Assembly (NCBI GenBank): GCA_934777505.1
Contig: CAKVNM010000005.1
Location: 55,412 to 119,411, forward strand
Length of the DNA stretch: 64,000 nt
From: an uncultured Clostridia bacterium
Lineage (GTDB): Bacteria; Bacillota; Clostridia; Christensenellales; UBA1242
Reading direction: 5' to 3'
The position numbers and the translations under genes are program-made. Of this stretch, positions 16,774 to 24,780 are shown in pieces (position 1 is the stretch's first letter; every line of letters starts with the position of its first letter). The notes below the pieces were generated by a model. It was given only the letters and a program-made list of their open reading frames with translations, did not search any database and had not been told where the DNA came from.

Positions 16774-17796
16774 ATGAATAGTTATCAAAAAAATATTTTA
16801 TTGAAGAAAAATGTGATATTAATTCCCGCCGATTATGATGGTGTTTCCAATCAAAAAGGTGTGTTAACGCTGGAATATCAAGACGACAAAATTGTGGGCA
16901 GTCTTAGGTGCTACAACCTAAAACCAACAGCCGAAGTTTTTAGTGTTGGATTGCAGGTGGGAGATAGCACATTTAAAACCAAGGCAACCGCAAAAGAACT
17001 ATCGAACCTAAAACTAATTTTGAACTCGACCGCAACAAACGCAAGCAAAGTAAATTGCGTTATCGTGAGTCTTAATGGCGATAAATACACAACGCTTCTT
17101 TGGGGCTCAACCGAGATTACTAAAAGCATGGCAGAAAATTATTTTGTTGAGTCGCTACTGGAAAAAACGCAGATTTTGACCAGTCAAGAAAATGCTAAAA
17201 AAGGAAGTCAAAAGCCTGAAACTATGCAAAGTAAAAGCGAGCAAATTGAAAGCCAGCAAAACGAGATTTTTGAAGACGAATTACTTGAAAATTACATCGA
17301 CAAAGTTATGTCACAAACAAGCGAGCAGGTGGATTTAAACAAGGCTTCTAGCGAGTCAAAATCAGCCGAAAACAACTATTCGTTTGTGCCAGACTTTGAA
17401 AAAACTTTTGTGCAAGCAAACAATAGCACGAAGATTAACCAAAACGAACAAAACACAAGTTCCACATTTTTTGGCAGAGTGGAAAATCAAATTCAAACGC
17501 TGTTTGATAGCAATCAAGCAGATATAACTCTTGAAAAAATTATTCCCGACAGCAAGTTTTGCAAAGTCCAAAACGGCGAAGAATTTTATGTGTTTGGTGT
17601 GATTTATCAAGAAGGCAAACCAAGGTGCATTTGCTATGGAATTCCTGCCGATTATTCGTCCGTTCCGCCAGCCGAAGTGGACGGTCTTTGCCAGTGGCTT
17701 CCGCTGGACAGCAACAACTATCAAGGCAAGGGCTATTGGATGACATATCAAGATGCAATCACGGGCGACAACATTGTTGTGGAGTTGGTTTCTTAA
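16774..17796 (+). CDS. Unknown 340-residue protein
   Basis: I do not recognise the family. From the ATG at 16774 (AAAGGAG 7 nt upstream) the protein has an N-terminal beta-rich region (about 1-105), a polar Gln/Ser/Glu-rich middle (about 125-245) and a compact C-terminal domain (about 250-340) with FYVFGVIYQEGKPRCICYGI and GYWMTYQDAITGDNIVVEL. No signal peptide or membrane helix is seen. The two-domain plus linker layout suggests a binding or scaffold role, but nothing shows what it binds. An upstream in-frame start at 16684 would run through the promoter region and is rejected. Monocistronic. Confidence 0.8.
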   Translation: MNSYQKNILLKKNVILIPADYDGVSNQKGVLTLEYQDDKIVGSLRCYNLKPTAEVFSVGLQVGDSTFKTKATAKELSNLKLILNSTATNASKVNCVIVSLNGDKYTTLLWGSTEITKSMAENYFVESLLEKTQILTSQENAKKGSQKPETMQSKSEQIESQQNEIFEDELLENYIDKVMSQTSEQVDLNKASSESKSAENNYSFVPDFEKTFVQANNSTKINQNEQNTSSTFFGRVENQIQTLFDSNQADITLEKIIPDSKFCKVQNGEEFYVFGVIYQEGKPRCICYGIPADYSSVPPAEVDGLCQWLPLDSNNYQGKGYWMTYQDAITGDNIVVELVS

Positions 17797-17801
17797 ATAG
17801 C

Positions 17802-17878
17802 AAAAAGCAATGTGAATACAATTTTTTGTTTTGTCAATAATGATTAAACAAATTGTATAGGTTCATTGCTTTTTTTGT
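17802..17878 (+). terminator. Long hairpin terminator
   Basis: AAAAAGCAATGTGAA pairs with TTCATTGCTTTTT, and inside it TACAATTTTTTGTTT pairs with AAACAAATTGTA. The structure is about 75 nt, much longer than neighbouring terminators, and ends in a T run. Confidence 0.8.
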
Positions 17879-17889
17879 GTGCAAAAAAT

Positions 17890-17918
17890 TTGACTAACAA
17901 TTATTAAAATGCTAAACT
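17890..17918 (+). promoter_or_regulatory. Promoter of the lipoprotein gene
   Basis: TTGACT (17890-17895), 17 nt, TAAACT (17913-17918), 38 nt before the GTG start. Confidence 0.55.
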
Positions 17919-17956
17919 TATTGAGTTCATATAATTATATTTTAGGGAGATAACTC

Positions 17957-19339
17957 GTGAAAAAGAAAATACTTAGTTTAATGGCAGTCTTTGTTGTGGG
18001 AATATTAATCTTCACAGGCTGTGGATTTAACGCACTCATTGGCGGTCCAGCATCAACCGACCCAGTTAGTTCAAACGGCGGAATGGTTGTTCAAAAAGGC
18101 AACTTTTTGTACTTTGCAAACGGACTACTAGAAGCCAAAAAAATTACAGATAACAAATATGGTAATGTTGATTATGCTGGTCTATACAGAACCGAACTTG
18201 ACGAAAACGGCAAGTTGCAATATGACTCCAACGGCAAACTTATAGCAGAAGTTCTTGCTCCAAAAGTTGTTGGATTTGAAAATGGCGCATTCTATATCTT
18301 TGGCGACAAAATTTACTACGCAACACCAAACACAGAAAAAAATGCCAGCGGTTCAATTGACTACACTCAAACAGACTTTTACTACTCAAATCTTGACGGA
18401 ACAAATGTTACAAGAATTTACAAAACAGCAGTTGCTTCAACAGATTTCAAGTTTGCATTCTATAATGTTAACGGGAAAGTTGTTCTAGCAATTTACGACA
18501 GTGCAGACTTATTCATGGTTGATTGCGAATCAAAAGACGCAGTCAAGGTGGCAGAAGGCGTAACAAGCGTTGCTTTGCCAAGAATTTTGGAAACTTCGTC
18601 TTTTGACGGCGAAAACTATGTTTACTACACAAGAAAGGCAGTAGAAGCAGACTCTTACGACCACGGCAATGTTCTTGCAATGGCATCACTAGACAGCAAA
18701 ACAGAAGTTAGCAAACTTATCAACGCAACCTACACAGTAAAATCATTTGCTTGCGACAATGTTATTTACACAAGACAAGACACCAACGACAAAACCGCTT
18801 GCTACTTTGTTGTTGAAATCGCAAACGGCGAATTTGACAGAACAAAAATCACTCAAATTAGTCATCAATCATTCTCAAACGAGCCAATCGTTGTTAATTT
18901 CCTAAACGGCAACTATCAAGGATTGATTGTTAAAAACGAAAGTGGCTACTTAACTTTGGTTAAGCCAATGGCAAACAATGTTCCAGAATTTGAAGTTCTA
19001 AACAGTGAAGTTAGCCTAACACCACTTGCTATGTATGGCGATGAAATATTCGCTTATAACGGCGACAACGAACTTTACAAGTTGAATTACAGAACAAAAG
19101 TTTTAACAAAACTAACAACCAAAGACGATATTACTCTTGATTTCAGCGTTTACAAATCAGCAGATTTTGACGGACGATATGTTTATGTATATCAAACAAT
19201 CAAGGGCGATAATGACGAAGGAGCATATCTTGCTCGTATCGACACAATCTCTGGCGAACTTCCAGAAGTTGAAACTTTGGGCAGAGTTCTTGACAAACAC
19301 ATCAAGACCGAAACAGAAAAAGACACAAATCAAGATTAA
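17957..19339 (+). CDS. Secreted lipoprotein, probable beta-propeller-like
   Basis: A 460-residue predicted lipoprotein. The signal peptide (1-21) ends in IFTGC with the lipidated cysteine at 22; Phe at -3 is a non-classical lipobox. The body has repeated short blocks such as YYSNLDGTNVTRIYK and YVYQTIKGDNDEGAYLARIDT, typical of strand-rich, propeller-like (DUF5050-type) proteins. No catalytic motif is visible. The start is GTG with AGGGAGA upstream. It sits alone between two terminators. It would be anchored to the outer face of the membrane; its function is unknown. Confidence 0.82.
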   Translation: MKKKILSLMAVFVVGILIFTGCGFNALIGGPASTDPVSSNGGMVVQKGNFLYFANGLLEAKKITDNKYGNVDYAGLYRTELDENGKLQYDSNGKLIAEVLAPKVVGFENGAFYIFGDKIYYATPNTEKNASGSIDYTQTDFYYSNLDGTNVTRIYKTAVASTDFKFAFYNVNGKVVLAIYDSADLFMVDCESKDAVKVAEGVTSVALPRILETSSFDGENYVYYTRKAVEADSYDHGNVLAMASLDSKTEVSKLINATYTVKSFACDNVIYTRQDTNDKTACYFVVEIANGEFDRTKITQISHQSFSNEPIVVNFLNGNYQGLIVKNESGYLTLVKPMANNVPEFEVLNSEVSLTPLAMYGDEIFAYNGDNELYKLNYRTKVLTKLTTKDDITLDFSVYKSADFDGRYVYVYQTIKGDNDEGAYLARIDTISGELPEVETLGRVLDKHIKTETEKDTNQD

Positions 19340-19361
19340 TTGTTATTTACATTAAAAGAAG

Positions 19362-19387
19362 CCACCAATTTTGGTGGTTTTTTTTGT
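19362..19387 (+). terminator. Terminator of the lipoprotein gene
   Basis: CCACCAA and TTGGTGG pair around TT, followed by eight T residues. Confidence 0.9.
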
Positions 19388-19646
19388 TGACTTACTTTGG
19401 CTGTTTGACTTCAAAACAACTTTTATCAATATCAAAACCTATTGGCGAGCTACTTGGCACAAAAGGAAATAGTAAATTTTCGCTGGCTGTTTTGGCGGAT
19501 TTCCAAGTTAGTTTTTCTTTTTTTATTTTCAAGATTAAAAGCAGTATATCGAATTAAGATTTTAAATATAGAAATAAAATTTATTTTAACTTTTTTTATC
19601 TTATTAAAAAACAGTGTAGGTGAGTGGATTATATCTGCTTTTAGAT
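19388..19646. other. Region without a supported gene
   Basis: Between two terminators lie about 260 nt with no supported gene. One plus-strand frame reads ...KPIGELLGTKGNSKFSLAVLADFQ... (about 19387-19557, TTG start possible, no ribosome binding site), which looks more protein-like than chance and may be a remnant. A second overlapping frame (19442-19663) is hydrophobic but also lacks a start signal. Neither is called. Confidence 0.4.
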
Positions 19647-19647
19647 T

Positions 19648-19685
19648 AAAAAAAAAGAATTAGATTTTTCTCTAATTCTTTTTAG
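19648..19685. terminator. Terminator of the acidic zinc-ribbon gene
   Basis: AAAAAGAATTAGA pairs with TCTAATTCTTTTT. It works on the minus strand for the gene ending at 19688 and could also stop plus-strand transcription. Confidence 0.85.
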
Positions 19686-19687
19686 AC

Positions 19688-20248
19688 TTAATAATCATCG
19701 TCTTCGTCATTGCCGTCATCGTCATCACTGTCGTAGTCGTCATCATCGTCCAAATCATCGTCAGTGTCGAAACTGTCGTCATCATCATAGTCGTCATCTT
19801 CGTATGAATCATCAAATTCTTCGTCATTGCTAGAATCTTCTTCGTCTTCAAATTCATCGTCTGTGGCGTCCAAATCGTCATCGTCAAGCACCATATCGTC
19901 CATGAGTTCGTCTTCGTCATGAATACTGCTCATATCGCCAATGTTGTCGGCTTCTGTTTCAGTGTCTTCGTTGTCGACATAATCTCTCCAACTTTGGTCT
20001 GGGTCGTCATCGTGCATGGTGGAAGAAGATTGTTCCATTTCTTTTTCCTTTGCACACATAGGACACATTTCTTCGTCATCGTTGATAACATTAATTCTGC
20101 AAACAGGGCAGATGCCTTGTTCAACTTCTTCGTCTTCGTGAGAATTAACTGACTCCAACTCCATTTTGCAAACTTTACATAATTTGTCCTTTTTGTTAAT
20201 GTAGTTTAGTTCACATCTAGGACATCTAATATACTCAATTTTTGCCAT
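19688..20248 (-). CDS. Double zinc-ribbon protein with long Asp/Glu tail
   Basis: A 186-residue protein. Two zinc-ribbon modules lie at 9-28 (CPRC...CKVC) and 47-66 (CPVC...CPMC). The remaining 110 residues are almost entirely Asp, Glu and Ser, ending EDDDY. The GAT/GAC codons make the DNA locally repetitive. An extreme acidic tail can mimic nucleic acid or bind basic proteins or metal; which applies here is unknown. GGGAG lies upstream of the ATG. It is 87 nt downstream of spo0A on the same strand with no hairpin between, so it may be co-transcribed with spo0A. Confidence 0.82.
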   Translation of the reverse strand: MAKIEYIRCPRCELNYINKKDKLCKVCKMELESVNSHEDEEVEQGICPVCRINVINDDEEMCPMCAKEKEMEQSSSTMHDDDPDQSWRDYVDNEDTETEADNIGDMSSIHDEDELMDDMVLDDDDLDATDDEFEDEEDSSNDEEFDDSYEDDDYDDDDSFDTDDDLDDDDDYDSDDDDGNDEDDDY

Positions 20249-20335
20249 AAGTTAAAAACTCCCTTTTTTAGTCGAAATAAGTATATTAATTAATTATGGT
20301 TATGTCTACTAAATTTATACAATTTTTCAAATTTT

Positions 20336-21085
20336 TTATACGCCTTCAAGTAGCATTTTGTCGGCAACTAATGCGATAAATTCGCCGTTTGTTGGCTTTT
20401 CGTTGTTAGCATACACTTTGATGCCAAAAAGTGTGTTGATGTTTTCAATTTTGCCTCTGTTCCAAGCAACTTCGATTGCGTGCCTGATTGCTCTTTCAAC
20501 TTTACTAGGACTTGTTTCAAATTTTTCAGCAATAGCAGGGTAGAGTTTCTTGGTGATGGAGTTGATAATTTCTGGACTGTCAATCGCCATTTTGATTGCT
20601 TCTCTTAAAAACTGATAACCTTTGATGTGTGCTGGAATACCAACTGTTATAAAGATGTTTGTGATTTTTTCTTCCAAATATCTTTGTTGTTTTTTGTCTG
20701 GACTAACATTCAAATCTTGTCCGTTGGTTAGTTCCATAATTCGTTTTTCAAGTGTTTGTTTGGAATATGGCTTTATCATGTAGTAATCAGCGCCACTTTC
20801 CATAGCCTTGCCAACAAACGCGTCACTACAAAGTTTTGACAAAACAATAACTTTGATGTTTGTAAACTCTTTTTTTATATTTTCGATTAGTTCAAAACCA
20901 TCAACACCTTTTAAAATAACATCGGTTACAACAAGGTCTGGTTTTTCCTTTTTGATTGCTTCAATACATTCGCTAGCAGTTTGGCATTTGCTTATAATTT
21001 GAATATTATCGCTTGTATTAAAATCGGCTTGCATACTGTTCATGCTCTCCATATTGTCATCTACTAAAATAATTTTTATGCTCAC
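20336..21085 (-). CDS. spo0A: Sporulation master regulator Spo0A
   Basis: A 249-residue response regulator. The receiver domain keeps D9/D10, the phosphorylated D55 in DLVVTDVIL, S83 and K105. The C-terminal Spo0A domain carries the DNA-recognition stretch SPSKVERAIRHAIEVAWNRG followed by the INTLFG motif. The start is GTG with GGAGATT upstream; 249 residues is close to the Bacillus length of 267. spoIVB, usually the upstream neighbour, is absent; instead veg lies divergently 330 nt away. Spo0A binds 0A boxes (TGTCGAA-like); TTGTCGATT at about 21215 is a weak match in its own upstream region. Confidence 0.97.
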   Translation of the reverse strand: MSIKIILVDDNMESMNSMQADFNTSDNIQIISKCQTASECIEAIKKEKPDLVVTDVILKGVDGFELIENIKKEFTNIKVIVLSKLCSDAFVGKAMESGADYYMIKPYSKQTLEKRIMELTNGQDLNVSPDKKQQRYLEEKITNIFITVGIPAHIKGYQFLREAIKMAIDSPEIINSITKKLYPAIAEKFETSPSKVERAIRHAIEVAWNRGKIENINTLFGIKVYANNEKPTNGEFIALVADKMLLEGV

Positions 21086-21415
21086 GACTTAATCTCCTTT
21101 TGTCATATTTTTTTATTGACAAGAAAATGTTAGCACAATTTGTTACATTATTCAAAGTTTTGGAAAAATAAAAAGCATTATGACAGCACTAAATATATAT
21201 AAAAATGTATAAAATTGTCGATTTATCACGATTTCTTAAAAGTTGGGGTGTTTGAAGAATAAAATTTTATCAAAATTTTGGCACTGATTTTTGAAAATTT
21301 TTGCATAATCAAATCTTTGTTTTTATGATGTTTATATTCCTATTAATATATCTATATATAATATCAAGCGAGTTTTTAATGTATAAAAAAAATTTGTTTG
21401 TCAAAAATTTTGTTT
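21086..21415. promoter_or_regulatory. Intergenic region between spo0A and veg
   Basis: A 330-nt, very AT-rich region that must hold the divergent promoters. A TATAAT at 21357-21362 suits veg, giving a leader of about 48 nt. TTGTCGATT near 21215 is a partial 0A-box match. No RNA gene or hairpin is evident. Confidence 0.4.
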
Positions 21416-21658
21416 ATGAAAGTTACTACAAAATCAGTTAATGAAGTAAAAGAGCAAGTTGCACTTTTAAAGGGCAAGCCAGTTGATATGTGTGTCAACA
21501 AGGGCAGAAAGCAAATGGTAAAATTCACCGCCGAAGTGGTTGCGACATATCCTTGCGTGTTCACAGTGGAAGTTGACAATCCCAATCCGCTCAAATTGGT
21601 TAGTTATGCTTACAGTGAAATTTTGTGCGGAAATGTTAGAATAAGACCCCGAAACTAA
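21416..21658 (+). CDS. veg: Veg family protein
   Basis: An 80-residue Veg (DUF1021) protein: KSVNEVKEQVALLKGKPVDMCVNKGRKQ followed by the beta-barrel-like VATYPCVFTVEVDNPNPLKLVSYAYSEILCGNVRI. In Bacillus, Veg is highly expressed and affects biofilm gene expression by an unclear route. ATG 21416 is the family start; no Shine-Dalgarno is visible, and a TTG 18 nt upstream is possible but adds non-family residues. It lies near rsmA, as in Bacillus, although several genes intervene. Confidence 0.93.
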   Translation: MKVTTKSVNEVKEQVALLKGKPVDMCVNKGRKQMVKFTAEVVATYPCVFTVEVDNPNPLKLVSYAYSEILCGNVRIRPRN

Positions 21659-21748
21659 GGAGCAAGTACTCACAAAAATTTTAAAATTCTAGTTATATTT
21701 TGAAGTCTTGGACTATAAACTATACTAACAGTTTGTAGGAGGATTTTA

Positions 21749-23269
21749 ATGGAAACTAGTACAATCTCATCAGCATTGAGAAAAAAGATTAATGTGGTTC
21801 AAACAAGAGTCGATTTAACCGTTCAGCCACAAGATGACGAAAATATTGCAAAGGTGTTAGGAGTTGATGCTAAGGCCAATATTGCTAATTGCCAAATTTT
21901 GAACGGCGAAGCGAATTACACAGCAAATGTGGTTTTTGATGTTGCATATCAAACAGATAGCAAAGAAATCTCGAATATGCAAGACAAAACATCTGTTACT
22001 GGGAAAATTGATGACAACACATTATCAAACTTGATGGAACCAATCTATAAGATTGAGATTGTTGATGTTTCGATTGAAAATGCTAGTTCTAGCGAAGTTA
22101 GAGTATCCGCAACACTAGAAATAACTTTGGAAGTTATCGACACAAACGAAATCAACAAGTTTGTTCCAGTTGATAACAATGTGTTTGTAAAATCTCAGGT
22201 TTGCCCAGTGCTTACAAAATGCGATAGCGGGCAAAACACTGTCACAATAGACAGCGACTTTGAAATCAAGCAAAATGTTGCAAAATTGCTTTGTTCAAGC
22301 ACCGATGTTTGCGTAAAAAGCCTAACCGCAGGAACAGGCTACTACACCATCGAAGGCGAAATTTACGCCAAGGCATATATGTGCATAAAAGACGGCGAAG
22401 ATGTTTCTTACAAGTTGTTTAGCGAAACAATACCTTTTAAGGAAGAAGTTGACGCCGAAAACTTGCAAAAGGATTGTAAAATGGAAGCGTCCGTTTGCAT
22501 CAAGTGTGACGAAGTTATGTTTGGTTTGGAAACGCAGGAAAACGGCTCGCTTATCAAGATTTCCGTTCCGCTACTTGTTAGGTATGTTGCATTGAAAGAG
22601 CAGGAAATGGAACTTCCTTGTGACGCCTATTCGTTAACTCACAAACTCAATCTTGTGACCGACACATATTTTGCTAGCACTATCGAACATAACACTCACA
22701 AACACCATGTCGAAGGCAGTATCGAAATCAGCGAAAATATGCCACGAATAGCCAAAGTTTTGATGGTTATGAATGGAAACCTTAACATCACAAATGCGGT
22801 CAATCAAAACGGCTCTGTGCTTGTCGAAGGCGTGCTAACAACAACGGTTGTTTATAAAGCGGACGATGACGAAGAGTCAATCAACAGCGTGCAAGTGGAA
22901 CTTCCATTCTCGCTCACTTTTGACGAAGAAAATATCAAAGCAGACGATGAACTTTATGTTTTCGGCAACATTGTTGATATTGTTATCAAAGCAAAAAAAG
23001 GCAAGGAACTAGAAATTGATGCAGACCTTGTGTTTGATGTTGACAACTATAACAAAAAGGCAGAACCTTTTGTAAAAGAAGTTATCCTAACCGAAGAACT
23101 TGCAAAAAATCCTTATCCACTATCAATTTATCTTGCACCAGCAGGCTCAACACTTTGGGATATTTCAAAACATCTTAATGTTCAAGAAGATTTAATTGTT
23201 GCACAAAATCCAAATCTTGAATATCCACTCGCTAATCCAGAAAGCATTATCTACTTTAATCAAAGATAA
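21749..23269 (+). CDS. SPOCS-domain and LysM spore-envelope protein (SipL-like)
   Basis: A 506-residue protein with repeated SPOCS (DUF3794) segments: the first around 25-140 (LGVDAKANIANCQILNGEANYTANVVFDV), others near 165-290 and 325-440 (GSIEISENMPRIAKVLMVMNGNLNITNA, GSVLVEGVLTTTVVYKADDDE). The last 50 residues form a LysM domain (APAGSTLWDISKHLNVQEDLIVAQNPNLEY). This is the architecture of Clostridioides difficile SipL, which tethers SpoIVA to the forespore surface. TAGGAGG precedes the ATG. There is no signal peptide, consistent with a mother-cell coat-basement role. A terminator follows. Confidence 0.9.
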   Translation: METSTISSALRKKINVVQTRVDLTVQPQDDENIAKVLGVDAKANIANCQILNGEANYTANVVFDVAYQTDSKEISNMQDKTSVTGKIDDNTLSNLMEPIYKIEIVDVSIENASSSEVRVSATLEITLEVIDTNEINKFVPVDNNVFVKSQVCPVLTKCDSGQNTVTIDSDFEIKQNVAKLLCSSTDVCVKSLTAGTGYYTIEGEIYAKAYMCIKDGEDVSYKLFSETIPFKEEVDAENLQKDCKMEASVCIKCDEVMFGLETQENGSLIKISVPLLVRYVALKEQEMELPCDAYSLTHKLNLVTDTYFASTIEHNTHKHHVEGSIEISENMPRIAKVLMVMNGNLNITNAVNQNGSVLVEGVLTTTVVYKADDDEESINSVQVELPFSLTFDEENIKADDELYVFGNIVDIVIKAKKGKELEIDADLVFDVDNYNKKAEPFVKEVILTEELAKNPYPLSIYLAPAGSTLWDISKHLNVQEDLIVAQNPNLEYPLANPESIIYFNQR

Positions 23270-23293
23270 CTTGTGGGTTTTATATCAAAAATG

Positions 23294-23323
23294 GGGAATA
23301 TTTTTAAAATATTCCTTTTTTTG
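23294..23323 (+). terminator. Terminator of the SPOCS-LysM gene
   Basis: GGAATATTTT and AAAATATTCC form a near-perfect hairpin followed by seven T residues. Confidence 0.85.
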
Positions 23324-23379
23324 CGTTATTTTTACATATTTTTGGTAATTTTTCCAGCAAATCGGTCAATTATTAATCC

Positions 23380-23931
23380 ATGAAAAAATTAATGTATGTT
23401 TTGCCAATCATTCTTGTCGTTATCATTATTTTAGGGGTTGTTAACACACCTAGTCACGACATCAATATTCAAACGGACAATTTGCTTAGAATACATATCA
23501 GGGCGAATAGCAATCAAGAAATCGACCAAGATGTTAAGTATGAAATCAAAGACGAGTTTGTTAATTTTCTAACGCCACTTGTTGCGGAGTGTGAAAGCAA
23601 AGACGAAGCGATTGAGATTATTTCTCAAAATGCTAGCAAGTTGGAACATATTGCAGACGAAGTGCTAAAAAAACATAATTTTTCCTACGCAAGCAAAGTA
23701 AAAATCAAAAAAGAGTATTTTCCAACCAGAAAGTACGAAAACTATGTTGTGGAAAGCGGAGTGTATGACTCTGTGATTGTGGAACTTGGACAGGCAGTGG
23801 GCAACAACTGGTGGTGCGTAATTTATCCACCGCTATGCTTCACAAATTTTAGTACAAATCCACAAAATGTTGTATATAAAAGCAAGATTATGGAAATTAT
23901 TAATAAGTTTTTTAGTAAGGAGCAAAGTTGA
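23380..23931 (+). CDS. spoIIR: Stage II sporulation protein R
   Basis: A 183-residue forespore-made signal protein that triggers SpoIIGA to process pro-sigma-E in the mother cell. The N-terminal signal/anchor (3-22) is followed by NLLRIHIRANSNQEIDQDVKYEIKDEF (about 36-62) and the C-terminal NWWCVIYPPLCF, both diagnostic. No Shine-Dalgarno precedes the ATG; a GGTCAATTATT element immediately upstream could be a forespore-type -10, but I cannot confirm this. It is followed after 4 nt by sleB. Confidence 0.95.
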   Translation: MKKLMYVLPIILVVIIILGVVNTPSHDINIQTDNLLRIHIRANSNQEIDQDVKYEIKDEFVNFLTPLVAECESKDEAIEIISQNASKLEHIADEVLKKHNFSYASKVKIKKEYFPTRKYENYVVESGVYDSVIVELGQAVGNNWWCVIYPPLCFTNFSTNPQNVVYKSKIMEIINKFFSKEQS

Positions 23932-23935
23932 AAGT

Positions 23936-24769
23936 ATGGAAAAAGAAAATCAAAAACAAGAAAACAAAATGTTAAATTGTGAAAATTCTGTGCAAAAATT
24001 AGACAAAAACACAAAAAAACAGGAAAATGCAAACAAAAATTCAAAAAACGAACAAAAGTTGGAACAAAACAAAAAATCTTCAAGTGCGGTGCTATCGTTT
24101 TTAATAACTCACAAAAACAAACTTGCTTTTGCAGTTGTTGCCATATTGGTTGCGTTTGTTAGTATTTTTTCCGTTATGCTTGGCGGTGGACTCAACTCTC
24201 AACAACCACTTAAAGTTAGGGCAAGTTCAAATATGCTTAGAATGGTGCAAGCAAAGTTAACCGAAAAGGGTTACTACACCAACACAATCACCGGCAACTA
24301 TGACGACATAACAAAGTCGGCACTTGGTTTGTTTCAAAAGGACAATCATTTGCTCGAAACAGGTGATGTTAACGAAGCCACGCTAACCGCTCTTGGTGTT
24401 AGCGACAACGAGCAGACAAACAACGAACTTTATTTGCTGGCAAAATTAATTTATAGCGAAGCCCGTGGAGAAATCTACACAGGACAAGTTGCAGTTGGTG
24501 CGGTGGTTTTAAATCGTGTTGAAGACCCCGGTTTTCCAAACACACTTCAAGGAGTTATATATCAACCTTGGGCGTTCACAGCACTTCATGATGGTCAGTT
24601 TGACTTAGAGCCAAACGCAACAGCATATCAAGCAGCACAAGACGCTATGAACGGCTGGGACCCATCATACGGCAGTTTGTATTACTACAATCCAAAAACC
24701 GCCACAAGTTCGTGGATATTTTCTAGAACAACAGTTGTTGTGATTGGAAATCATGTTTTTGCAATTTAA
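23936..24769 (+). CDS. sleB: Spore cortex-lytic enzyme SleB with cytosolic extension
   Basis: A 277-residue predicted cortex hydrolase. Residues 1-60 are a highly charged Lys/Gln/Asn extension, 63-84 a membrane helix, about 99-155 a peptidoglycan-binding domain, and about 165-277 the Hydrolase_2 catalytic domain with YSEARGE at 173-179 (catalytic Glu175). Typical SleB has a short cleavable signal peptide, so the long charged N-terminus before the helix is unusual and suggests a permanent type II anchor. AAGGAG lies 13 nt before the ATG at 23936. The ypeB gene follows, as expected for sleB. Confidence 0.93.
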   Translation: MEKENQKQENKMLNCENSVQKLDKNTKKQENANKNSKNEQKLEQNKKSSSAVLSFLITHKNKLAFAVVAILVAFVSIFSVMLGGGLNSQQPLKVRASSNMLRMVQAKLTEKGYYTNTITGNYDDITKSALGLFQKDNHLLETGDVNEATLTALGVSDNEQTNNELYLLAKLIYSEARGEIYTGQVAVGAVVLNRVEDPGFPNTLQGVIYQPWAFTALHDGQFDLEPNATAYQAAQDAMNGWDPSYGSLYYYNPKTATSSWIFSRTTVVVIGNHVFAI

Positions 24770-24780
24770 AGGAGATTAAA

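Noticed and set aside
19690..20020. GTC/ATC-rich repetitive DNA
   Set aside because: It encodes the Asp/Glu tail of a real protein on the minus strand and varies between codons; it is not a satellite or regulatory repeat.
20336..21085. Spo0A as a general response regulator
   Set aside because: The C-terminal recognition stretch SKVERAIRHAIEVAW is specific to Spo0A.
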